IMG/VR virus record: IMGVR_UViG_3300033149_003931
Span: 1-64,000 of that record
DNA: 64,000 nt
Direction: 5' to 3' (one strand)
DNA from: a virus
Positions 15,644 to 24,380 of this stretch are shown here, piece after piece. Position numbers and translations under genes: made by a program. Every line of letters begins with the position of its first letter. Within the stretch, counting starts at the first letter, position 1. Below the pieces are notes generated by a model. The model searched no databases, was not told the DNA's origin, and saw nothing but the letters and a program-made list of their open reading frames with translations.

Positions 15644-18022
15644 ATGGCGGCCTTCAGACTTATTTCAGATGAGATTATTACTTACATACCTAATCCTTTC
15701 GACAAAACTCTCATAAAACAAAAAAATTATATTATCCCAAAACCTAAAGGTAAATGTACCGTTGTCGGTTTTGTAAGCCATTTAAAGGGGCCCGCAGCAA
15801 TTCATCCTTTGGTATACTCTTTGGTTGAACAAGGTATAGGAATTGTTTATGTTTGTGATAAAATGCCTTCAGAACCCCTTATTGATGAACACATTCATTA
15901 CTTAGAATGTCCGGATAGATGGTTCATTCATACTCTCTTCCTAAACCCGCTTAATTTTGCCTCAGTTTTTTGTTCTTGCTCGCATCAAAAGTTAGCTTTG
16001 GCCTTTTCTGAATTCACTAAATATTATATTCCAATATTAAACACCATACGTGATGTTTTAAGATTATCAAAAAATTTCGATTCAAATAAAAACACTGTGC
16101 TGGTAGAAATTTTTGGTGGCGTCGGGGATCATCTTTTAACTATTCCCTCATTGAAAACTTTAGCAAGTAAAGGGAATAAGGTCTTTGTATTATGCGAGGA
16201 TCATCGTAAACCCTGTTTTAATAACCTGCCTTATATTAAAGGCTTTTTCTCAAAAAGAAGTGACGTTAATATTTCCAAATTTAAAAAAATTATTTATTTA
16301 CACTTTGGGCAATTATTAAATGATTACAGGAAAGATTTTAATAAACAAAATAGAATTTATTCTGTAGCTGAGTTGTGTGGATTCAGACCAGAAGATTTGG
16401 TTATAGATACGCCAGAAATTATCTTTACTAAAGAGGAGTTAGCTTTAGCCAGAAGTAAGTGGGCCCCGTATAAAAATAAAATATTCTTAGGGTATGATAG
16501 TGCTAGAATTGATTCTAAGCTCCCGAATAATATGGCACAGAGTCTTATCAATAAGTTTAAAGCCCGAGGTCATACAGTTTTCGTAGCCTCTATTAGGCGA
16601 CATTCCTTTGAGAATTGTATAGACCTGAGTAAAAAGACATCACTAAGAGAAATGTTTGCGTTAATCGCTATGGTGGATTGTGTAGTTACCGTAGATACCT
16701 CTTTTCTTCATGTAGCCGGTGCCTTGAATAAAAAAACTTTTTGTATGTTAAATTATTTTAAACCGGAATGGAGGTGTGGGACGTATAAAAACTGTTCTAC
16801 ATACACCCCAAATGTTCCTTGTTTCCCTTGTGTTGCAAAGCAATTTGTTTCCTCAAAGGACTGGCAATGTCATAGAAAATCTTGTTATGAGTTTCAGGAT
16901 GTGGATAAAATAATGAATGACGTTTCTCAGTTTTTAGATAAACGTATTTGTGATGGAAAAGAGATTTTACAAGGCTCTAATTTAATAGGCGTGGAAATAA
17001 ACTTACCCGATAAAATAGATAGGCGTTTACTTCCCGGGAAAGTGATTTCAGTAAGAAAAACCGGTGGTAAAAAAATCGCGGCTTTTTGGATGGGTGGTTT
17101 AGGCGATTCGATAATGCTGAGTTATCTTTGTCGGGCTATTAAAAGAAAATATCCTGAAGCTAATATAGACGCCTTTGTAAGGGATGCAAGACAGGTTCAA
17201 TTTTTTGTATTCGATTATCCGGATATTAAAGCGCAGTTTTCTAATTTAGATTGGAGAAGGCTTTTTAAGAAAATAAAAAATGACTATGATATTATTTATG
17301 AATTTCGTCCGTATCCGTATATTTGGCATAATGATGATCCCAGTTTAAATAAGAAATTTGATGCAGAGTTATATAATAATTGGCAAAAATCTACGGGATA
17401 CATTCTTAATAATTGGAATAAGCAGACATTCCTTTATTATGCACAGCAAACTGAGTTAAACTTGACTGAACAGGATATGCAAATCCCTCTTGTGCATAAA
17501 GTCGACCTATCAGGGTTTTTAAGAGATAAATATAATTTAGGAGAGAAATATTTAACAATCAGTTCTGGGTGTGACCAAAATGTTGGTTTACTTAAGCTGT
17601 GGCCCAATAAGAAATGGGCTGAATTAATTAGTAAGTTAAAAGCTGAGGGATATACTGTTATCCAGTTAGGGGATAAAATAGACCCGGTATTGGACGGGGC
17701 GCGAAAAGTTTGTTGTAGGAATCTTATTGATTTAATGTATGTTTTAAAGAGGAGTCAATTTCATATTGGGAATGAGGGTGGCCCCATTCATTTAGCTCAT
17801 GCGGTAGGGACTAAGAGTATTGCTTTATTTGGGCCGACTAATCCAACGCTTTATGGTTATCCAGACAATATCAATATTTATAATCAAAAATGTCCCTCTT
17901 GTTGGTGGCTGGTTCAGGGTTGGAGTCAAAACTGTAAGAAGGGGTATAAGTCTTGTATTAATCTTGATGAAATTAGTGTTAATCAAGTTTATGGTGGTGT
18001 TTTGGAAGCAACCCGGATTTAA
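15644..18022 (+). CDS. Large glycosyltransferase with two GT9 (heptosyltransferase-type) domains
   Basis: Residues ~1-145 form an unassigned N-terminal domain. Residues ~151-430 form a first GT9-like domain (FGGVGDHLL at 157-165, VTVDTSFLHVAGAL near 348-361). Residues ~476-792 form a second (MGGLGDSIM near 483-491, then GNEGGPIHLAHAVGTKSIAL and FGPTNP). GT9 enzymes such as WaaC and WaaF move heptose from ADP-heptose to LPS core; the exact donor here is not proven. A tandem fusion inside a virion operon is unusual. GAGGG precedes the ATG. Confidence 0.85.
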   Translation: MAAFRLISDEIITYIPNPFDKTLIKQKNYIIPKPKGKCTVVGFVSHLKGPAAIHPLVYSLVEQGIGIVYVCDKMPSEPLIDEHIHYLECPDRWFIHTLFLNPLNFASVFCSCSHQKLALAFSEFTKYYIPILNTIRDVLRLSKNFDSNKNTVLVEIFGGVGDHLLTIPSLKTLASKGNKVFVLCEDHRKPCFNNLPYIKGFFSKRSDVNISKFKKIIYLHFGQLLNDYRKDFNKQNRIYSVAELCGFRPEDLVIDTPEIIFTKEELALARSKWAPYKNKIFLGYDSARIDSKLPNNMAQSLINKFKARGHTVFVASIRRHSFENCIDLSKKTSLREMFALIAMVDCVVTVDTSFLHVAGALNKKTFCMLNYFKPEWRCGTYKNCSTYTPNVPCFPCVAKQFVSSKDWQCHRKSCYEFQDVDKIMNDVSQFLDKRICDGKEILQGSNLIGVEINLPDKIDRRLLPGKVISVRKTGGKKIAAFWMGGLGDSIMLSYLCRAIKRKYPEANIDAFVRDARQVQFFVFDYPDIKAQFSNLDWRRLFKKIKNDYDIIYEFRPYPYIWHNDDPSLNKKFDAELYNNWQKSTGYILNNWNKQTFLYYAQQTELNLTEQDMQIPLVHKVDLSGFLRDKYNLGEKYLTISSGCDQNVGLLKLWPNKKWAELISKLKAEGYTVIQLGDKIDPVLDGARKVCCRNLIDLMYVLKRSQFHIGNEGGPIHLAHAVGTKSIALFGPTNPTLYGYPDNINIYNQKCPSCWWLVQGWSQNCKKGYKSCINLDEISVNQVYGGVLEATRI

Positions 18023-18033
18023 GGAGATTTATT

Positions 18034-18567
18034 ATGCGATCAATTTCTGAAAAAGATTTAATTTTACTGTCTAATAAAAAATCTGGGATGAGTATTGTTG
18101 AACTGATTGAGCTTTGTAAATTAATTGATATACATAAGCCTAAAAGAATTTTAGAGATTGGTACCAAGCACGGAAGGACTACGATTAATATGGCTAAGTT
18201 TAGTCCTGAAGATGCTGAGATATTCTCTGTTGATATTTTGGTCTTAGATAAGCCTGAGATTTGTGAGTTATCTGAATATAAAAAGATTACTTTTCTTCAG
18301 GGCGATACCCTGACGTTTGATTTTAGGACTGTAGGTAAAGATCAGTTTGATTTTATTTTGGTGGATGCCAACCATCTTGAAAAATTTGTGATTAATGATA
18401 CCAAGATCGCTTATCATTTAATTAAGCCTGAGGGAATTATTGTTTGGCATGACTATAATAAAGATCAGTCGTATAACAATCTTCAGGTAACTCAAGCATT
18501 GAACAGGCTGGGAATTAAGCCTAATGTTATTGGTAAAACATCGTTGGTTTGGTTAAAGGTAAAATAA
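18034..18567 (+). CDS. SAM-dependent methyltransferase (177 aa)
   Basis: A class I methyltransferase: motif I RILEIGTKHGRTT (38-50), acidic SVDILVLD, and FDFILVDANH, typical of the Methyltransf_24 group that often acts on sugars and small molecules. It lies 11 bases after the glycosyltransferase with a GGAG site. A sugar-methylation role is inferred from the neighbours. Confidence 0.82.
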   Translation: MRSISEKDLILLSNKKSGMSIVELIELCKLIDIHKPKRILEIGTKHGRTTINMAKFSPEDAEIFSVDILVLDKPEICELSEYKKITFLQGDTLTFDFRTVGKDQFDFILVDANHLEKFVINDTKIAYHLIKPEGIIVWHDYNKDQSYNNLQVTQALNRLGIKPNVIGKTSLVWLKVK

Positions 18568-18569
18568 TT

Positions 18570-19271
18570 ATGAAAGTTGGCAGAAAAATATTATTTGCAG
18601 GAACAACTTCCTCGGGATCATCTGCTTTGTTTGATTATTTTAGATGCTTTAAAAATACCTGTGGGATGGTGACTGAGATGCCTAGGGTGTGGCGGAAGAA
18701 TCTGTATCCTAAATGGAAACAGGAGCGTTTTAATCATCCAGAGAAGTATAAAGTCTTATTGAATAACGGGATTGAACAAGAGGCTCGTAAGAGATTTGGT
18801 AAAAAATTGGAGGCTTCGGTCTTATTATTAAACAACGTTGTGACCTGTTTAACCTTACCCGGGATTAAACTCTTGGATAATACTTTAGTTTTTTGTGTGC
18901 TAAGAGATCCAAGATCCACTTGGTTAAGACGCCGGCAATTATGTATTGAATCTGGTTGGCCTGTAGATGTAAACCAGTTTATTAAAGATTATAGAGTGCA
19001 ACGAGAAACATTTTCTAATCATTTAAAAGGCTTAAAGACTAATCGTAATAAAATTTATGTGGTTAATTTTGAGGATTTTTTATTAGATTTAGCATTTAAG
19101 AGACGGGTCGTTGAAATTGCTGGATTCAATATTGAAGAATACCCAAGTAATCCGAAGTATGCGCCGATACCAAAAGAGCAATCTATTTTATGGCATCATT
19201 TTTATGTTAAACAAGATGAGATTGATCTAATTAAACAGGAGTTGTTGGAGTATTGTCATCCAAGGGTTTAA
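18570..19271 (+). CDS. Sulfotransferase-like protein (233 aa)
   Basis: The start MKVGRKILFA is adjacent to the upstream stop. GTTSSGSSAL (11-20) fits the 5'-phosphosulfate loop and LRDPRSTWLRRR (111-122) the 3'-phosphate-binding motif of PAPS-dependent sulfotransferases. These enzymes transfer sulfate to hydroxyl or amino groups of sugars. Within this cassette the acceptor is probably a glycan; this is inference. The overall match is moderate. Confidence 0.72.
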   Translation: MKVGRKILFAGTTSSGSSALFDYFRCFKNTCGMVTEMPRVWRKNLYPKWKQERFNHPEKYKVLLNNGIEQEARKRFGKKLEASVLLLNNVVTCLTLPGIKLLDNTLVFCVLRDPRSTWLRRRQLCIESGWPVDVNQFIKDYRVQRETFSNHLKGLKTNRNKIYVVNFEDFLLDLAFKRRVVEIAGFNIEEYPSNPKYAPIPKEQSILWHHFYVKQDEIDLIKQELLEYCHPRV

Positions 19272-19273
19272 CT

Positions 19274-19705
19274 ATGCAAGGTCATCTTAAAAAATTTAAA
19301 GTAGGTATTACCTTTGGTGGGTTTGACCTCTGCCACATTGGGCATTTGAATCTTTTAAAACAGGCGAAGAAATTGTGTGATTATTTAGTTGTTTGTGTTA
19401 GTAATGATAGTTATATAAAGAAAATAAAAAAGTATGCTTCTGTTATCCCGTTAAAAGATAGAATTGAAATTATAAAAGCCATACGTTATGTTGACGAAGT
19501 TGATATTCAAAAATTAAATTTTGGAAAAAAACCATTAATAAAAAAGTATGGCGCAGATGTTATTTTTGTTGGTAATGACTGGACACCCGAAACATTTACT
19601 GGGGAAAATCTTGGGGTACCCGTTGTTTATTTGGATAGAACTAAAGGAATAAGTTCGACTCAATTACGAGTTAAATATTTAATTAATGGGGTAGATTATG
19701 GATAG
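19274..19705 (+). CDS. Cytidylyltransferase-like nucleotidyltransferase (TagD/HldE2 superfamily)
   Basis: The 143-residue product has TFGGFDLCHIGHLNLL (HIGH at 21-24), VIPLKDRIEII, GNDWTPE (100-106) and the closing GISSTQLR (125-132). The HIGH and ISSTxLR motifs define the superfamily. NDW and YLDRTKGISST are closest to glycerol-3-phosphate cytidylyltransferase (TagD). HldE2, which makes ADP-heptose, has the same fold, and that would fit the GT9 domains and the HldE1-like kinase at 42593. The substrate is undecided. Confidence 0.82.
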   Translation: MQGHLKKFKVGITFGGFDLCHIGHLNLLKQAKKLCDYLVVCVSNDSYIKKIKKYASVIPLKDRIEIIKAIRYVDEVDIQKLNFGKKPLIKKYGADVIFVGNDWTPETFTGENLGVPVVYLDRTKGISSTQLRVKYLINGVDYG

Positions 19706-20198
19706 GCTAAATTTAGGCTGTGGAAATAAGAAGTTCTCAGATTTTTTAAACGTGGATATTAGACCTGAAGTGAAACCAGATATTATTTTAGATATTTCCG
19801 ATCTTTCTCAATTTGAAAATCAAACTTTTTCGTATATCTTGGCTATGGATATTCTTGAGCATTTTCCCCATGCTAGGGTTTGGCCCGTATTAACGGAATG
19901 GGTTAGATGCTTAAAAATTGGTGGACAGATTGAGATACAGGTACCGAGTATTGATCGAATATATAAAGATAGAGATAAGTTAGTTAATAATTATGATGGT
20001 GATTCTTCTTTACGGTTTTCTCAATTAATTTTTGGGGGCCAAGGTTATCAAGATAATTTTCATTGTGTATTTTTTACGCCGGAATTTTTTAAATTAATGC
20101 CTAAACGCTTAGGATTGGAAATTACAAAATACTTTCCTGAGATTGGGTTGTATAATCATAAAGTAATTATGACTAAGATATATGAAATTAAAAAATAA
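19698..20198 (+). CDS. SAM-dependent methyltransferase (166 aa)
   Basis: MDRLNLGCGNKKFSDFLNVD contains motif I (LGCGNK, 6-11) and an acidic VDI. LAMDILEHFPHARVWPVL and CLKIGGQIEIQVPS follow, as in Methyltransf_11-type sugar or lipid methyltransferases. It overlaps both neighbouring genes, showing tight coupling in the cassette. Confidence 0.85.
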   Translation: MDRLNLGCGNKKFSDFLNVDIRPEVKPDIILDISDLSQFENQTFSYILAMDILEHFPHARVWPVLTEWVRCLKIGGQIEIQVPSIDRIYKDRDKLVNNYDGDSSLRFSQLIFGGQGYQDNFHCVFFTPEFFKLMPKRLGLEITKYFPEIGLYNHKVIMTKIYEIKK

Positions 20199-21036
20199 AA
20201 ATCTGCTTTGGCTCACGGACTACACGGTGAAAGAAGTTCCTGCGGGTGGCGCGGAGATTACGGATTCCTATGTGATTCAGGCTGGAAAGTCTTTAGGGTA
20301 TTCTATCCAAGTGTGTTGTCCGAGTAACTTGAGATCAAATATTTTAGAAAAAAGTGATTTGGTAATTTTTAGTAATTGTTATGAGTTTCCGAAACCGGCC
20401 AGACAGATGATTATGGAGGAGAAGCCTTATGTTGTTTACTCCCATGATTCCGGTCGTTGGATGGAGGTCGTTAAAAGAAGCCCAAATATGATGAAAAATG
20501 CTCAGGCAAATATTTTTCTATCTCCGTTACACAGGGATTGTTTTTCTAAATTTTTAGTTGGGGCCAAGAATATTTTGTTAGTCCCACCCCATATTCCCGT
20601 GGAGTTTTATGATCGCGGCGCACAGCGGGTTAATAAGATTATTTTTGTTGGAAATATTCACGAAGGTAAAGGTATTTGTGAGATCATTCAATATGCAAAA
20701 GATAATCCTTGCATGGTTTTTGATTTTTATTACAAAAGGGGTGTTAGTTACCTTATTCGTCAGCTTAAGGCTTTAAATAACTGCAATTTAGTGGGTTATG
20801 TACCCAAAGAGGCGATATATAATAATTATAATAAATATAAATATTTTATTCATATACCACAGCATTATGAGTCTTTTGGTCGGGCCGTTGGGGAGGCATA
20901 TTTGTGCGGTTGTGAAATCATTGTAAATAAAAGGGTTGGAGCAGTTTCTTATGATTGGGACTACCAAACTTTCAGGAAAAGGACTATGCACGCTCATTTT
21001 ATTTTTTGGGAAAAGCTATCTAAAGCTTTGGATTAA
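20182..21036 (+). CDS. GT4-like glycosyltransferase (284 aa)
   Basis: A GT-B glycosyltransferase: IIFVGNIHEGKGICEIIQYA begins the C-terminal donor domain, and HYESFGRAVGEAYLCGC carries the E-x7-E donor motif. The N-terminal acceptor half is short (~150 residues). It overlaps the previous gene by 17 bases and closes the cassette. Confidence 0.82.
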   Translation: MKLKNKNLLWLTDYTVKEVPAGGAEITDSYVIQAGKSLGYSIQVCCPSNLRSNILEKSDLVIFSNCYEFPKPARQMIMEEKPYVVYSHDSGRWMEVVKRSPNMMKNAQANIFLSPLHRDCFSKFLVGAKNILLVPPHIPVEFYDRGAQRVNKIIFVGNIHEGKGICEIIQYAKDNPCMVFDFYYKRGVSYLIRQLKALNNCNLVGYVPKEAIYNNYNKYKYFIHIPQHYESFGRAVGEAYLCGCEIIVNKRVGAVSYDWDYQTFRKRTMHAHFIFWEKLSKALD

Positions 21037-21051
21037 GTTGGTTTCTATAAG

Positions 21052-21074
21052 GGTTTATTTGTATTTAATAATAG
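21052..21074 (+). promoter_or_regulatory. Candidate late promoter motif, copy 3 of 3
   Basis: TTATTTGTATTTAATAATAG lies 11 bases before the gene at 21085. It shares the core with 9443 and 12869. Here the motif runs directly into the GGGGG ribosome site, so a start here would give a very short leader. Confidence 0.55.
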
Positions 21075-21084
21075 GGGGTGTCTA

Positions 21085-21531
21085 ATGAAAGTGTTTCTTT
21101 ATGGTAAATACACAATAGGGGATAAGATAATCCTATCACATTTTCAGAGTATACTCAAGAATTGTGAATACTTGGGGGAAAAGGTTGACTTATCTCGAAT
21201 CAATCCGGAACAAGAAAATCTTATTGTAGTATCCAATTCTAGTCTATTTCATATAGATCAGGATAAGGTATTGGGATATATTAATAAGGATTTAACTAAG
21301 CCTTTAATGGTTGTTCGTAAAATCAAGACTTTTGGAACGGTTTTTTTTGAACCGAATTTTCGGGTAGAAAAGATTACGACTAACAAGGGATATAATTTTG
21401 CAGGAATGTTATTTCTGCCGAAGAAATATTTAAAGGCGTTAAAAACCGGGAAGAAAACCATATCGGAAATTTTTCGGACTGTACCTTACGAGGATTGGAG
21501 ATTTTATATAATTAATTCTAAAAGGAAATAA
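21085..21531 (+). CDS. Hypothetical protein (148 aa)
   Basis: The product begins MKVFLYGKYTIGDKIILSHF and contains DLTKPLMVVRKIKTFG and FLPKKYLKALKTGKKTISEI. It looks globular and soluble. It follows a candidate late promoter and may belong to the sugar cassette or to the tail genes. No family is recognised. Confidence 0.6.
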   Translation: MKVFLYGKYTIGDKIILSHFQSILKNCEYLGEKVDLSRINPEQENLIVVSNSSLFHIDQDKVLGYINKDLTKPLMVVRKIKTFGTVFFEPNFRVEKITTNKGYNFAGMLFLPKKYLKALKTGKKTISEIFRTVPYEDWRFYIINSKRK

Positions 21532-21553
21532 TAAGTATATCAAAGGAGACATT

Positions 21554-21772
21554 ATGGAATTTTTAGCTTACCCTCAGTCTGTGCCTGTTGTCAATGATCA
21601 TTATCAGGTTGTCACAAAATTAAATGATCAGTATGAAGTTGTTGTGGGGCGTTATGACGTATCTGGTACTTGGTATAAGGTGGACGAGATTGCTGTAAAT
21701 TTGGAGAGCGGTGGAAAGATTGTTGCGGCCTTTTTGCCAAAACCTGAAGTACCCGAATGTGCAAAGATTTAA
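21554..21772 (+). CDS. Hypothetical protein (72 aa)
   Basis: A beta-rich product (DHYQVVTKLNDQYEVVVGRY) with an AAAGGAGA site. It lies upstream of the fibre gene and may be a small virion component or chaperone. No family is recognised. Confidence 0.6.
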   Translation: MEFLAYPQSVPVVNDHYQVVTKLNDQYEVVVGRYDVSGTWYKVDEIAVNLESGGKIVAAFLPKPEVPECAKI

Positions 21773-21803
21773 TTTGAGAAATTATATCCGCGGTGGCCCC
21801 GCA

Positions 21804-21825
21804 AAAATAGGCTGCGGCCTATTTT
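21804..21825. terminator. Probable bidirectional terminator hairpin
   Basis: AAAATAGG and CCTATTTT form an 8-bp stem around CTGCGG, with A- and T-runs flanking either side. It sits in the gap before the spike gene. Confidence 0.55.
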
Positions 21826-21862
21826 AAATAATATAAAATTATAAGAACACAGTGGAAATAAT

Positions 21863-23311
21863 ATGGATTACTTTACAAGTTCATTAGCTGGTGGCGGTGG
21901 TGTAGGGACAAAGGAAGATCCGTTTACATTAACGGAAGGACTTGCTTTTGCAAATGCTGGGTCTCTGCTGAATGATGAGACTCTATGGGTTAAGGGTGAT
22001 GGTATTTATCCAATGTCTGATTTTGCCTTAATATCTCCCGGTTTTTATACTCCGGTACCATCTTTTAAAAACATAAAGGGTTATACTTCTGTTATAACCG
22101 ATAATGGAAGAGCAACTATTCAAAGAAGTGGCGGAGCGGGTATATTATTTGATATACAAGCCAGTTATTGGAGAGTAGAAAATTTTAATATTGACGGACA
22201 AAATTTTGGAACAACCAATCTTGATCTTCAATCCGGAAACAATGTTGGAAGGAACATAGTTTCTTATAATGCCGGCACTTATGGATTTGACAATGGGATA
22301 TTATTTGACTGTTATTCACATGATAATGGTACTTACAATTACAATGCCGCTAATTGTCATAATACTATAAGTAAGAATAGTGGATCGATTGGATATTACG
22401 GTTGTAATTTAACAAATTTTGCTTCCTATAATGACACTCAAGATGCAGTAAGAGCTTTTAATGGTAGAAATATTATGAATGGTGTTATTGTTGGTGCTGG
22501 TGGGCATGGGATTGCTCAAGTGTATTATGGATGTGTTATTAAAAATATTTCTATTTCATATTGTGTGAATAATGCTTTAAACATTGATCGAGACGGAAGT
22601 ATTATTGAAAATATGAATTTTTATAAGAATGGTGGAATTTCAAATGAGATGGCTCAACTTGGAACTTATTATGAATTAGATCCACAATTCACAAACCCCG
22701 CTGTATTAGATTTTACTCGTACAGGGACAAATTTGGATGATAAAGGTTTTTCAACCATAGGAACTCTTGCGTTTAATTATAGAATAGATATAGGTATTGA
22801 CCAAAAGAGATCCCCTGATTATCCGGATAATGGAGAAGTTCTTTCTACGGCTACGTTTGATTATGGTAATCGGACAGGTACGTATGTAGAGGTGGTGATA
22901 GGTAAAGTAGTCTCCGGGATTCAATATGGGGAAGATGGGACGGAGCATACTGGCGTTTACGTTGAAACCCCGGTTGGAAAAGTAATTTTAGGAATAGGCT
23001 TTGGTGCTAATGGTACAGAAAAAACTGGAACCTATGTTGAGGTAGCAATAGGTAAGGTTATTTCTGGGATTCAATATGGTGCGGATGGTACGCAGCATAC
23101 CGGGGTTTATGTCGAGACCCCGGTTGGAAAAGTAATTTTAAGCACTGGCTTTGGGGCAAATGGTACGGAAAAAGACGGCACGTATGTAGAGGTTGCGGAA
23201 GTTGACGCAAGAGATGGTACGTTTTACGGTGCCGGCGGGACGGAAAAAGAAGGTTCTTTAGACGCACCCAAGTCAGTTCAGGAAATCGCGATTGCTGTGG
23301 AGGTGGAGTAA
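21863..23311 (+). CDS. Parallel beta-helix tail spike/fibre with 25-residue C-terminal repeats
   Basis: Residues ~1-330 look like a right-handed beta-helix: repeated short N/G/Y-rich turns (YWRVENFNIDGQNFG, NCHNTISKNSGSIGYYG), like phage spikes that bind or cut surface sugars. Residues 339-463 are five units of 25 residues (first GTYVEVVIGKVVSGIQYG, second GVYVETPVGKVILGIGFG), alternating in type. No catalytic residues can be named. A host-recognition role is inferred. Confidence 0.78.
   Translation: MDYFTSSLAGGGGVGTKEDPFTLTEGLAFANAGSLLNDETLWVKGDGIYPMSDFALISPGFYTPVPSFKNIKGYTSVITDNGRATIQRSGGAGILFDIQASYWRVENFNIDGQNFGTTNLDLQSGNNVGRNIVSYNAGTYGFDNGILFDCYSHDNGTYNYNAANCHNTISKNSGSIGYYGCNLTNFASYNDTQDAVRAFNGRNIMNGVIVGAGGHGIAQVYYGCVIKNISISYCVNNALNIDRDGSIIENMNFYKNGGISNEMAQLGTYYELDPQFTNPAVLDFTRTGTNLDDKGFSTIGTLAFNYRIDIGIDQKRSPDYPDNGEVLSTATFDYGNRTGTYVEVVIGKVVSGIQYGEDGTEHTGVYVETPVGKVILGIGFGANGTEKTGTYVEVAIGKVISGIQYGADGTQHTGVYVETPVGKVILSTGFGANGTEKDGTYVEVAEVDARDGTFYGAGGTEKEGSLDAPKSVQEIAIAVEVE
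22877..23251 (+). repeat. Five tandem 75-bp units in the spike gene
   Basis: Each unit encodes 25 residues of the form G-x-Y-V-E-8aa-G-7aa-GT-3aa. Units 1 and 3, and 2 and 4, are nearly identical, so the array grew by 150-bp duplication. Such arrays change length by recombination. Confidence 0.85.
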
Positions 23312-23649
23312 TGTCTATTACAATTAATAGCGTTGATACGCGTAGATTAACTCTGAAACAAAAAGAGGGCAAACGTTTAAAGTTTACCTATAATATTGCT
23401 GTCGATACAGCGACGTTTTCTCTTATCGTTAAAGATCGATCGGGGACGACGATTTTTACTAAGTCCGATTCAGATTTTGATAAAATTCTAATTGCGACCA
23501 AGATTGTAAAAGTTTATTTAACTGTGGCTGATCTGGATGTAGCCATAGACACCTATGTGATGGAGTTAAAAACGATATGGGATGCTGCGCTTAGTGTGGA
23601 TAAGACTGAAAATATAAAGTTAAAGATTAAAGAAAGTCTTCATTCTTAA
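23311..23649 (+). CDS. Putative baseplate/fibre attachment protein (112 aa)
   Basis: TAATG overlap with the spike gene shows translational coupling. The beta-rich product (KRLKFTYNIAVDTATFSLIV; YVMELKTIWDAAL) resembles the N-terminal domain of BppU-type baseplate proteins. The match is weak. Confidence 0.5.
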   Translation: MSITINSVDTRRLTLKQKEGKRLKFTYNIAVDTATFSLIVKDRSGTTIFTKSDSDFDKILIATKIVKVYLTVADLDVAIDTYVMELKTIWDAALSVDKTENIKLKIKESLHS

Positions 23650-23660
23650 GGAGGATGATT

Positions 23661-24242
23661 ATGATTTCTAAAGATACGATTGAAGAAATCCTTAGTATAT
23701 CAGAAGATGGTATTTCGGATTCAGTTTATTTATGGGCCCAGAAAAGGTTTTTTATTTTAACTGAGCTTCGTGAGGCCGAGGTATCTAAGACTTTTAGGAA
23801 GTTTGTAAATACCACGACTGTTTATATAAAGTTACCCCATACAAACATTAAATCTATAGATACCCTAACGGTGGATAACGAGGCGCAAGATTTCACTTTA
23901 TTTACTGATTTAAAGTTTAATCCAGGCACAGGGTTAGTGTCATATACCGGGGGCTTCGGTGGGGGTCAACTTGTAGAAGTGGCTTATACCTTAAAGAGTT
24001 ATACGCATGAAGATATTCATGATTATCTTGTTTCTTTATTAGTAACTAAGGCTATATCTATTTTTACTCCGGATCAATTAAATCAGGTTCGTATGATTAA
24101 AATTGGAAAATTTCAAAAACAGTTTGGTTCCGCTTCAGCTAATCTAAATGAATATATGAGAGTTTTAGATATGGAGATAGATAGGGCCATTGATTTGATT
24201 AATGATGATGACGGAAGTTTAACCATGGATATAGCAAACTAA
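23661..24242 (+). CDS. Head-tail connector (adaptor) protein
   Basis: The ATG at 23661 fits AAGGAGG better than the one at 23655. The 193-residue product combines a helical start, a beta insertion (FVNTTTVYIKLPHTNIKSID) and C-terminal helices with HDYLVSLLVTKAISIF. This pattern and the position before the stopper fit gp6/gp15-type adaptors. Confidence 0.68.
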   Translation: MISKDTIEEILSISEDGISDSVYLWAQKRFFILTELREAEVSKTFRKFVNTTTVYIKLPHTNIKSIDTLTVDNEAQDFTLFTDLKFNPGTGLVSYTGGFGGGQLVEVAYTLKSYTHEDIHDYLVSLLVTKAISIFTPDQLNQVRMIKIGKFQKQFGSASANLNEYMRVLDMEIDRAIDLINDDDGSLTMDIAN

Positions 24243-24251
24243 GGATCAATT

Positions 24252-24380
24252 ATGCCCGACAACACCTTTCAACATAAATTAAAGTGTTCTAAGTGTGGAA
24301 AGCGAAAAGTTTATCTTGTCGTTATTAATGATGGCTTTGAATATGTTTGTAAAGCCTGTGGGCATACTTGGAGGGCTTAA
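24252..24380 (+). CDS. Zinc-ribbon microprotein (42 aa)
   Basis: The CSKCGK and CKACGH motifs 22 residues apart define a zinc ribbon. It lies between connector and stopper genes with one-base (TAATG) coupling to the next gene. Function is unknown. Confidence 0.7.
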   Translation: MPDNTFQHKLKCSKCGKRKVYLVVINDGFEYVCKACGHTWRA

